Source: Acidimicrobiales bacterium
GTDB lineage: Bacteria > Actinomycetota > Acidimicrobiia > Acidimicrobiales > Ilumatobacteraceae
Assembly (NCBI GenBank): GCA_030833305.1
Contig: JAURHL010000062.1
Location: 1-10,382 of the forward strand
Reading direction: 5' to 3'
DNA length: 10,382 bases
Within the stretch, counting starts at the first letter, position 1, and every line of letters starts with the position of its first letter. Below are positions 1-6,500 of the stretch, piece by piece. The notes beneath the pieces were generated by a model that was not told the origin of the DNA, did not search any database, and saw nothing but the letters and a program-made list of their open reading frames with translations. Position numbers and translations under genes: made by a program.

Positions 1-130
1 TCAAATCAGATGTAAACGCCCAATTCGTTGGGTCGTTATCAATTGTCATACCGCCTACGACGTCGATCAAGAATGCCACCGCCGCCATTGACACCGCACC
101 CCGCGCCGCTATCTCTGGCGGCGAAACGAG
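1..130 (-). CDS. Internal fragment of a hotdog-fold thioesterase-like protein (partial at both ends)
   Basis: Read on the minus strand from 130 down to 2, this stretch is open for 43 codons and looks like real protein. It has a segment SPPEIAARGAVSMAAVAF, then LIDVVGG, and ends with NWAFTSDL at the window edge. A Gly/Ala-rich central helix carrying an Asp, followed by a 'WxFTSDL' strand, resembles the core of PaaI/TesB-like hotdog thioesterases; this is pattern recognition, not a search result. Neither a start nor a stop is visible. The codons are less GC-rich at third positions (ATA, TCA, GCA, GTA, ACA, ATT, TTT, TCT) than in the genes to the right, suggesting another genomic source. It abuts a truncated rplQ on the opposite strand, so a chimeric join is likely. 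Confidence 0.45.
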
Positions 131-131
131 A
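115..131. other. Abrupt junction between thioesterase-like fragment and truncated rplQ
   Basis: Convincing L17 protein sequence starts at about 128–131 (EMTHKLVSEV...). In the same frame further left there is a stop at 89–91 and no L17-like residues. Left of this point the plausible coding signal switches to the minus strand. The two genes are both broken at the same place, which fits an assembly chimera at a contig end or a recombination breakpoint. The exact base cannot be fixed from this sequence alone. Confidence 0.55.
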
Positions 132-259
132 TGACCCACAAGTTGGTCTCCGAGGTCGCGCCGCGTTACCTCGAGCGCAACGGCGGCTACCTGCGCATCC
201 TCAAGCTCGGACCGCGTCAGGGCGACAACGCGCCCATGGCGCGCATCGAACTCGTCTGA
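131..259 (+). CDS. rplQ: 50S ribosomal protein L17, C-terminal fragment (5' truncated)
   Basis: The 42 residues up to the TGA at 257–259 match the C-terminus of bacterial L17: a KLVSEVAPRY segment, NGGYLRILKLG, then the hallmark GDNAPMARIELV ending. L17 sits in the large ribosomal subunit near the exit tunnel. Intact bacterial L17 is about 115–130 residues or longer, so roughly the first two thirds are missing. The ATG at 131 is an internal methionine, not the true start. Its position directly before truA is the normal actinobacterial order (rpoA–rplQ–truA), which supports the identity. It is broken by the join at about 130, beyond which the sequence no longer encodes L17. Confidence 0.85.
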   Translation: MTHKLVSEVAPRYLERNGGYLRILKLGPRQGDNAPMARIELV

Positions 260-261
260 TC

Positions 262-291
262 GGTCGTCGACGACCCGTTCGTCGCCCGAAC
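262..291. promoter_or_regulatory. Perfect 14-bp palindrome plus second inverted repeat in the rplQ–truA gap
   Basis: GGTCGTCGACGACC at 262–275 is a perfect palindrome starting three bases after the rplQ stop. It is followed at 277–291 by a second inverted repeat, GTTCG / CGAAC around a 5-base loop. Neither is followed by a T tract. They could be a repressor operator near a truA promoter, or RNA hairpins that slow transcription or protect the rplQ mRNA end. No clear −10/−35 pair is visible in the 49-base gap. Confidence 0.35.
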
Positions 292-308
292 CCACCGAGG
301 ACAACCGA

Positions 309-1151
309 ATGAACGTGAACGAGCCCGCCAACCGGCGGGCTCGTTTGTCGGTGGCCTACGACGGATCGCAGTTCCACGGGTTCGCCATGAACGACGGTGT
401 GCGAACCGTGGCTGGTGCGTTGACCGACGCGCTGGCGCTCATCGTGCGTCGACCGGTCGAGATCACCGGAGCCGGCCGCACCGACGCCGGCGTGCACGCC
501 TGGGATCAGGTGGTCAGTTGCGATCTGCCCGGCGACCTCGACATCGACGCGTTGCCGCGCCGACTCACCAAGATGTGTGCACCCGGCATCGTGGTGCGCG
601 CCGCGGCATGGGCGCACGACCCCGAGTTCGACGCCCGGTTCTCGGCGCTGTGGCGTCGCTACCGCTACACGATCCTGAACGATCCCACGCCGGACCCCTT
701 TCTCGCCCCCACGGTGTGGCACGTGGCCACGCCGCTGAACCTCGACCTCATGCGTTTGGGGTGCGATCCGTTGATGGGGGAGCACGATTTCTCGGCGTTT
801 TGTCGCAAACCCAAGTTGAGCCGGGATCAGGTGGAGCGGGGAGACCCCGGCCCGAGCATGTTCCGACGGGTGACCGTGGCCCGATGGTCCGAGCATGCGA
901 GCGACCATGGGGCGCGACTGTTGCGGTTCGAGATTCAGGCCAACGCGTTCTGCCATCAGATGGTCCGTTCCATCGTGGGCACCCTGGTCGACGTGGGCAC
1001 GGGGAAGATGTCGCCGGGCGGCATTTCGGGGGTTCTGCGTTCCCGGGAACGTTCGGCCGCGGGCACGGTGGCACCCCCGCAAGGACTCACCCTCTGGGAG
1101 GTGGGGTACCCCGACGGCCCGGCCCCGAAACGGACCGCGACCGACGGGTGA
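309..1151 (+). CDS. truA: tRNA pseudouridine(38-40) synthase TruA
   Basis: TruA isomerises uridines 38–40 in the tRNA anticodon arm to pseudouridine. The 280-residue product has the family's usual length. It shows the N-terminal strand LSVAYDGSQFHGF (residues 13–25), the catalytic loop GAGRTDAGVHA with the nucleophile Asp59, the RYRYTILN strand, HDFSAFCRK, and the C-terminal NAFCHQMVRSIVGTLVDVG motif. The ATG at 309 is supported by GAGGA at 297–301, seven bases upstream. A strong hairpin (318–345) lies over codons 4–13, where the peptide is not conserved; a TTG at 345 would be an alternative start just before the conserved strand but lacks a good binding site. A terminator overlaps the stop codon, so truA is probably transcribed separately from rplM. 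Confidence 0.95.
   Translation: MNVNEPANRRARLSVAYDGSQFHGFAMNDGVRTVAGALTDALALIVRRPVEITGAGRTDAGVHAWDQVVSCDLPGDLDIDALPRRLTKMCAPGIVVRAAAWAHDPEFDARFSALWRRYRYTILNDPTPDPFLAPTVWHVATPLNLDLMRLGCDPLMGEHDFSAFCRKPKLSRDQVERGDPGPSMFRRVTVARWSEHASDHGARLLRFEIQANAFCHQMVRSIVGTLVDVGTGKMSPGGISGVLRSRERSAAGTVAPPQGLTLWEVGYPDGPAPKRTATDG
318..345 (+). terminator. 12-bp GC-rich terminator-like hairpin inside the start of truA
   Basis: Arms AACGAGCCCGCC (318–329) and GGCGGGCTCGTT (334–345) pair perfectly over 12 bp around the 4-base loop AACC, followed by one more T. This has the shape of an intrinsic terminator for the upstream ribosomal operon, but it lies inside the translated start of truA and the T tract is short. 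A ribosome initiating at 309 would melt it. It may therefore act as a partial terminator or a translation-dependent attenuator. The hairpin is directly visible; its activity is inferred. Confidence 0.5.
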
Positions 1152-1176
1152 CAACCCGTGACGAACGGTCGTTTTT
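1138..1176 (+). terminator. Rho-independent terminator overlapping the truA stop codon
   Basis: CGACCG-ACGGGT (1138–1149) pairs with ACCCGT (1154–1159) around the loop GACA, and then, across a 6-base bulge (1160–1165), with CGGTCG (1166–1171). A run of five T follows at 1172–1176. The left arm includes the last truA codons and the first base of its stop (1149–1151). Stem plus T run is the classical intrinsic terminator pattern and marks the end of the truA transcript. Confidence 0.65.
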
Positions 1177-1190
1177 CCCCTGTTTGCCCG

Positions 1191-1229
1191 TATCCTTCTC
1201 CGGTCCCCATCGGACCGGTCGTCCGGGGA
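1191..1229 (+). promoter_or_regulatory. Possible promoter −10 and structured leader of rplM
   Basis: TATCCT at 1191–1196 fits the actinobacterial −10 pattern TANNNT, and follows the truA terminator; no convincing −35 is seen. Downstream, two mutually exclusive hairpins can be drawn. One pairs CCGGTCC (1200–1206) with GGACCGG (1212–1218). The other pairs TCCC and CGGAC (1204–1207, 1211–1215) with GTCCG and GGGA (1221–1229). Ribosomal protein operons are often autoregulated through such leaders, but I recognise no known leader motif here. The first hairpin would be cut short if transcription starts near 1203. Confidence 0.35.
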
Positions 1230-1251
1230 AACGTTCGTGAAAGAAGCACCA

Positions 1252-1698
1252 ATGAGCACCTATTCGCCAAAGGCCAGTGAGATCACCCGCGAGTGGCACA
1301 TCCTCGATGCCGAGGGAATGATCCTCGGTCGTCTGTGCACCGAGGCCGCCCGCCTGTTGCGCGGCAAGCACAAGCCCACGTTCGCCCCGCACATCGACAC
1401 CGGTGATCACGTGATCATCATCAACGTCGACAAGATCGTGCTCACCTCGGGCAAGGCCGACACTCGTATGGTGTACAACTACTCGGGTTACCCCGGTGGT
1501 CTGAAGAGCGAGACGTTCGGAAACCTGCTCGCTCGTCGTCCCGATGAAGCCATCCGTGGTGCCGTGCGCGGCATGTTGCCCAAGGGTCCGCTCGGTCGCC
1601 AGATGATCAAGAAGTTGAAGGTCTACACCGGAGCCGAGCACCCGCACGGTGCGCAGAACCCGACCGTCCGCAACATCGACCACGCCAAAGCCCGCTGA
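1252..1698 (+). CDS. rplM: 50S ribosomal protein L13
   Basis: L13 is an early-assembling protein of the large ribosomal subunit. The 148-residue product carries the family landmarks: REWHILDAEGMILGRL near the N-terminus, HIDTGDHVIIINVDKI, YNYSGYPGG, and the C-terminal segment AVRGMLPKGPLGRQMIKKLKVYTGAEHPH. I chose the ATG at 1252 rather than the in-frame GTG at 1237. MSTYSPKASEI aligns with known L13 starts, and AGAAG at 1242–1246 is placed as a binding site for 1252, whereas it would lie inside the gene if 1237 were used. rpsI follows after 23 bases, the universal L13–S9 pair. Confidence 0.95.
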   Translation: MSTYSPKASEITREWHILDAEGMILGRLCTEAARLLRGKHKPTFAPHIDTGDHVIIINVDKIVLTSGKADTRMVYNYSGYPGGLKSETFGNLLARRPDEAIRGAVRGMLPKGPLGRQMIKKLKVYTGAEHPHGAQNPTVRNIDHAKAR

Positions 1699-1721
1699 AC
1701 GAGTTCAAGGAAGACATCGCA

Positions 1722-2114
1722 ATGAACAAGCCTCTCACCCAGACCACCGGCCGTCGCAAGGAGTCGGTGGCCCGCGTTCGCGTGCGCCCCGGCACCGGCA
1801 AGTTCACCGTGAACGGCAAGCCGCTCGACGTCTACTTCTGCACCGCGACCCAGCAGAACTCGGCGATCGAAGCGCTCCGCGTCACCAACACCCTCGAGCA
1901 GTACGACGTCGACGCCACCATTCATGGTGGCGGAGTCACCGGTCAGTCCGGCGCGATGCGCATGGGCCTGGCCCGTTCGCTCGTCGAGATCGATCCCGAA
2001 TCGCGCCCGGCCCTGAAGAAGGCCGGTCTTCTCACTCGTGACTCGCGTCGCAAGGAGAGCAAGAAGTACGGCCTCAAGAAGGCTCGTAAAGCGCCGCAGT
2101 ACACGAAGCGCTGA
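1722..2114 (+). CDS. rpsI: 30S ribosomal protein S9
   Basis: S9 is a small-subunit protein whose C-terminal tail reaches the P-site tRNA. The 130-residue product starts with TTGRRKESVARVRVRPGTGK, contains the central IHGGGVTGQSGAMRMGLARSL motif, then LLTRDSRRKESKKYGLKKARKAPQY, and ends in the diagnostic basic KR. A clear AAGGAAG (1707–1713) lies eight bases before the ATG. There is no long acidic N-terminal extension of the kind seen in mycobacterial S9; the length equals that of typical non-actinobacterial S9. It is co-transcribed with rplM upstream and, 12 bases downstream, with glmM. Confidence 0.96.
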   Translation: MNKPLTQTTGRRKESVARVRVRPGTGKFTVNGKPLDVYFCTATQQNSAIEALRVTNTLEQYDVDATIHGGGVTGQSGAMRMGLARSLVEIDPESRPALKKAGLLTRDSRRKESKKYGLKKARKAPQYTKR

Positions 2115-2126
2115 TCGCAGGATCAG
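2111..2126 (+). promoter_or_regulatory. Hairpin over rpsI stop and glmM ribosome binding site
   Basis: CTGATC (2111–2116) and GATCAG (2121–2126) form a 6-bp stem with loop GCAG, ending exactly at the glmM ATG (2127). The rpsI stop (2112–2114) lies in the left arm, and the only candidate binding site, AGGA (2119–2122), spans loop and right arm. Ribosomes finishing rpsI would open it, a layout that suits translational coupling of S9 and GlmM. Confidence 0.4.
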
Positions 2127-3494
2127 ATGTCGGGCGTCAGCAAGTCGCCCCATCCCGGCTTCGGCACCGACGGTGTGCGGGGTCAGGCGATCGTCGAGTT
2201 GTCGCCCGAATACGTCATGGCTCTGGGCCGTGCCGTGGCTCGCGTTCTTCGGCCGAGTCGGGTCGTCCTCGGTCGTGATCCCCGTGTTTCCGGGCCCATC
2301 CTGGAAGCCGCTTTCTCTGCGGGTGCCTCCGCCGAGGGCGTGACGGTCGAAGAATTCGGCGTTCTGCCCACGCCGGCGCTGGCCATGATCTCGCGACGGG
2401 AGGACGTTCCGGCCATCGTCATCACGGCCTCGCACAACAAATACACCGACAACGGTGTGAAGGTCTTCGCCGCCGGTGGGCGCAAATTGCTCGACCATCA
2501 GGAACGCGCCATCGAGGCCGAAACGTGGCGCATCCTCGACGATGGGACCGGCCCGATCCCGCGCGATCTGGATGTGGGCGTGGTCATGCGACGCAGCGAC
2601 GGCGTCACCATGTACGTCGACCACCTCGTCGAGATCTTCGGCGAGGGATCGCTCGCCGGATTGAGGGTGGTCATCGACACGGCGAACGGAGCGATGAGCA
2701 AGGTCGCACCGTTGCTGTTGCAGCGTCTCGGCGCCGACGTGATCACCATGAACGACGCTCCCGACGGCACGAACATCAACGACAAGTGCGGGGCCACGGC
2801 GCCGCAGGCATTGTGCGACTTCATCAGTGGAACCGGAACGGGAATATCGGTCGACATGGGTTTCGCGTTCGACGGAGACGGAGATCGACTGATCGCCGTC
2901 GACGAGAATGGTCGTGTCATCGACGGTGATCGAATGATCGCGTTGTCGGCTCTCGACCGGCACGATGCCGGCACGCTCGCGGGCGACACCGTGGTGGTCA
3001 CCGTGATGTCGAACCTGGGGTTCCACCGAGCGATGGCTGGTGCGGGCATCTCGGTGGTCACCACCGGGGTCGGAGATCGGTCGGTGCTCGATGCGATGGA
3101 AGCCGGCGGTTTCGTGCTCGGGGGTGAACAAAGCGGTCACATCATCCATCGTGATCACGCCACGACCGGCGACGGCTTGCTGGCGGCGGTGGTGTTGGCC
3201 CGCATGATGCGGCGCCGAGGAGGGCGTTTCTCCCAGGTGGCCTCGGCGGTGATGCACAGTTTGCCCCAGGTCCTGAAGAACGTGAGGGTGGCTCGCCGTC
3301 CCGATGACGTGGCCCTGCTGCTGGCCGCCGAGATCGCCGCCGAGGAGGCACAGTTGGGGGTCAACGGACGGGTGTTGGTGCGGTCATCAGGGACCGAACC
3401 GGTCGTGCGCGTGATGGTCGAGGCCGGAACCCCGGAATTGGCCGACGCCGTGGCCGAGCGACTGGTGGCCGCGGCTCTCGACAAGTGCCGTTGA
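2127..3494 (+). CDS. glmM: Phosphoglucosamine mutase GlmM
   Basis: GlmM converts glucosamine-6-phosphate to glucosamine-1-phosphate, the step before GlmU in UDP-GlcNAc synthesis for peptidoglycan. The 455-residue product has the usual length and all four domain landmarks. FGTDGVRG lies near residues 12–19. The phosphoserine loop ITASHN has active Ser102. The magnesium loop DGDGDR is at 249–254, and the sugar-binding GGEQSGHI at 332–339. The phosphate-binding RSSGTEPVVRVMVEA is at 419–433. Domain order and motif spacing point to GlmM rather than a phosphomannomutase, as does its position after rpsI, the standard actinobacterial place. The start at 2127 has a weak, closely spaced AGGA inside a small hairpin. 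The next gene is the enlarged GlmS-type protein, so two consecutive pathway steps are adjacent. Confidence 0.95.
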   Translation: MSGVSKSPHPGFGTDGVRGQAIVELSPEYVMALGRAVARVLRPSRVVLGRDPRVSGPILEAAFSAGASAEGVTVEEFGVLPTPALAMISRREDVPAIVITASHNKYTDNGVKVFAAGGRKLLDHQERAIEAETWRILDDGTGPIPRDLDVGVVMRRSDGVTMYVDHLVEIFGEGSLAGLRVVIDTANGAMSKVAPLLLQRLGADVITMNDAPDGTNINDKCGATAPQALCDFISGTGTGISVDMGFAFDGDGDRLIAVDENGRVIDGDRMIALSALDRHDAGTLAGDTVVVTVMSNLGFHRAMAGAGISVVTTGVGDRSVLDAMEAGGFVLGGEQSGHIIHRDHATTGDGLLAAVVLARMMRRRGGRFSQVASAVMHSLPQVLKNVRVARRPDDVALLLAAEIAAEEAQLGVNGRVLVRSSGTEPVVRVMVEAGTPELADAVAERLVAAALDKCR

Positions 3495-3519
3495 CGAGCC
3501 GTCCCACGTGCCTCCCGGT

Positions 3520-3541
3520 GGTTCGGAACCCTCGGTAACCT
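3520..3541 (+). promoter_or_regulatory. Leaderless-type promoter with 11-bp palindrome before the GlmS-like gene
   Basis: TAACCT at 3536–3541 fits TANNNT. Its last base is eight bases before the A of the ATG at 3549, so transcription would start at or within a base of the start codon. No Shine–Dalgarno sequence is visible before 3549, which agrees with leaderless translation. Just upstream, GGTTC-G-GAACC (3520–3530) is a perfect palindrome in the −10/−35 spacer, where a repressor could bind. No convincing −35 is visible. Confidence 0.4.
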
Positions 3542-3548
3542 GACCGTC

Positions 3549-6500
3549 ATGTGCGGCATCATCGCGTTGAGCGCCCGGCCGACGTCGCGTTCGACACCCC
3601 GTGGCGCCGACATCCTGGGGCTTCTCGATGCCGCTCTCGGCTGTGGATCCGACGTCGTCGCGGCGACCGCGCCGTTGGTGGCGCTGAACGAGTTGCTCAA
3701 GGGAGTCCCCGGGGTGATGGCCTTGGCCGGGAACCTCGAATTGATCTCGGGGATCGAGTCCCGGCTGGCCCGTCTCGACGCCACGCTGGCGGCCGCCGAC
3801 ACCACTCTCGAGACCGCCAATCCGGACCCCGAGCGGCTCGAGGTGGCCGCCGCCGAACTCATCGCCGCCCGCGACGCCGTGTGGTCGATCGGACGTGACC
3901 GCCTGCGCACCGCGCGCGCCGTGGCCGACCTGGCCGGTCGAGACGCCGGGGTGGCCGCCCTGTCCGGCTACCTGATGATCCAGCAGGCTTTCGCCGCCAT
4001 CGACCGTATGGAGGTTCGCGGACGCGACTCCGCGGGTATCCACGTTTTCGTGTGGGGGCACGGACTCGACGAGGCCGACCTGCGGTCATCCCTCGACGAG
4101 CGAGCGGTCGACCCGTTGTTTCAGAGTGGCTCGGTGCGCTGGATCGACGGTGTGCTGTCGTTCGTCTACAAAGCGGCGGCCGAGATCGGCGAGCTGGGTG
4201 ACAACACCAAGGCGATGCGCGCGGCGGTGCAAGCCGACGACTTGTTGCGCCGGGCGTTGTCGCACCCGGGTGCACGAACCTCCTTGGTGGGACATACTCG
4301 GTGGGCGAGTGTGGGCATCATCAGCGAGCCGAACGCTCACCCGGTGAACAGCGAACGCTCACTTTCCGATGCCGAGCGTCCCTACGTCATCGCCGCGCTG
4401 AATGGAGACGTCGACAACCACGCCGATCTTCGCATCATGCACGGCCTCTCGTTCCCGGGTCAGATCACCACCGACGCCAAGGTGATTCCGGCTTTGGTCA
4501 CCAAGCATCGTCAGGATTGCGGCGACACGCCCGAAGCATTCCGCCGCAGCGTGACCTCGTTCGAAGGCTCGGTGGCCATCGCCGCCGCGGCCACCGACGA
4601 TCCCGAGCGATTGTTGTTGGCCCTCCACGGAAGCGGACAGGGATTGTTCGTCGGCTTGGCCGAGGATCTGTTCATCGTGGCCAGCGAGCCCTACGGGTTG
4701 GTGGAGGAAACATCCCGCTATTTCAGGCTCGATGGTGAAGGGGCGGGCGCCGGTCAGATCGTCGTCCTGGACGGACGACGGGCCGGGGAACTCGAGGGCG
4801 TGGAGCGAATCGGCTACGACGGTTCGTCGATCCCGGTCGACGAGACGTCGTTGATCACCGCCGAGGTGACCACGCGCGACATCGATCGTGGTGACTCGCC
4901 GCACTTCTTGTTGAAAGAGATCGGAGAGGCGCCCGAAAGTTTCCGCAAGACGTTGCGCGGAAAGATCATCGAGGTCGACGGTCGACTGGTCGCCTCCATC
5001 GGCGCTCGCTCGTTGCCCGGTGACATCCGCCGTCGATTGGCCGACGGGTCCATCGACAAGGTGCGTGTTATCGGCCAGGGAACCGCGGCCATCGCCGGAC
5101 GAAGTTGTGCGTCGGTTCTCGACGAACTGTGCGGGGGCGATCTCGACATCGACCCACTCACCGCCACCGAATTGAGCGGGTTCAATCTGCGTCTCGACAT
5201 GTCGGACACCTTGATCGTGGCCGTGAGTCAGAGTGGCACCACCACCGACACCAATCGCACCGTCGACCTCGCACGGGGCCGGGGGGCCGCAGTGATCGCC
5301 ATCGTGAACCGTCGGGGCAGTGATCTGTGCGAGAAGTCCGACGGGGTGATGTTCACCAGCGACGGACGCGACGTCGAGATGAGCGTGGCCTCCACCAAGG
5401 CGTTCTACGCCCAGGTCGCCGCCGGGGTTCTCTTGGCCTGTGCCATCAGCGAGGCCGCCGGTGTCGGCTCCGACCAACGTCGTCACGATTTGTTGGCGGC
5501 TTTGCGCACGGTGCCCGACGCGATGCGGGCCGTCATCGCGCGTCGTGGCGCCGTCGCCGACATCGCGCGTCGGTACGCACCGTCGAAGAGATATTGGGCC
5601 GTCGTCGGCAACGGACCCAACTCCATTGCCGCCAACGAAGTGCGCATCAAATTGAGTGAACTCTGTTACAAGAGCATCTCGTGCGACGTCACCGAGGACA
5701 AGAAGCACATCGACTTGTCCTGCGAGCCGTTGATCCTGGTGTGTGCGTCCGGTTTGGTCGGCAGTACGGCCGACGACGTGGCCAAGGAGATCGCGATTTA
5801 CCGGGCGCACAAGGCCACCCCCATCGTGGTGGCGAACGAATCCGAGTCGCGTTTCGACGCGGCCCATGCGGTGATCGCCGTGCCCGACATCGATCCCAGC
5901 CTCGCCTTCATCCTCAGTGCGATGGCCGGTCACCTGTTCGGATACGAGGCGGCACTGGCTATCGACGAGTTGGCGCTTCCGTTGCGCGAGGCCCGCGAGA
6001 TCGTGGAGCACGCGGTGGTGTCGTGCTCCGAGGCCGAACAAGTGGTCACGGCGGTGCGATCCGGTGTGCGCCCGATGGCCGAGCGATTCCACGAGGTCCT
6101 GCGTTCGGGTTCCTATGACGGCCACATGGAGGCCAGCACCGCGGTGCGCCTGGCCACCATGCTGCGCGTGATCCTCGATGCGTCCCCGGTGGAAGCGCAC
6201 CAGAACGAGACCGGCAAGGTGGGTTCGCCATCGGCTCTCATCGACGATCTGACCGTGGCACTCACCCGCGCCATCGAAGAACTCACGCGTCCGGTCGATG
6301 CCATCAAGCATCAGGCCAAGACGGTGACGGTCGGCATCAGTCGCAGCGACGAAGGCATCATGGATCGGGCGTTGGTACGTGAGGTGTTGGCGACCGGAGC
6401 CGGTCGCGACGTGTTGTCCTATCGAACCCTGAAGGTTCTGGCCGATCTCGATTCGGCCGTGGAAGCGGTGGTCGGATTCACCCGCTATTCGATCGAGGGA

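Noticed and set aside
28..312. 94-codon plus-strand open frame at the left end
   Set aside because: It crosses the junction and reads rplQ in the wrong frame; the Pro/Arg-rich protein is not plausible.
1237..1251. GTG start for rplM adding five residues
   Set aside because: The purine-rich binding site would lie inside the gene, and the ATG at 1252 matches known L13 starts better.
201..1259. 352-codon open frame on the minus strand across truA
   Set aside because: Antisense to truA, with biased His/Arg/Gly composition; no support.
1623..3257. 544-codon open frame on the minus strand across rpsI and glmM
   Set aside because: It runs antisense to two well-identified genes and its protein has no recognisable motif.
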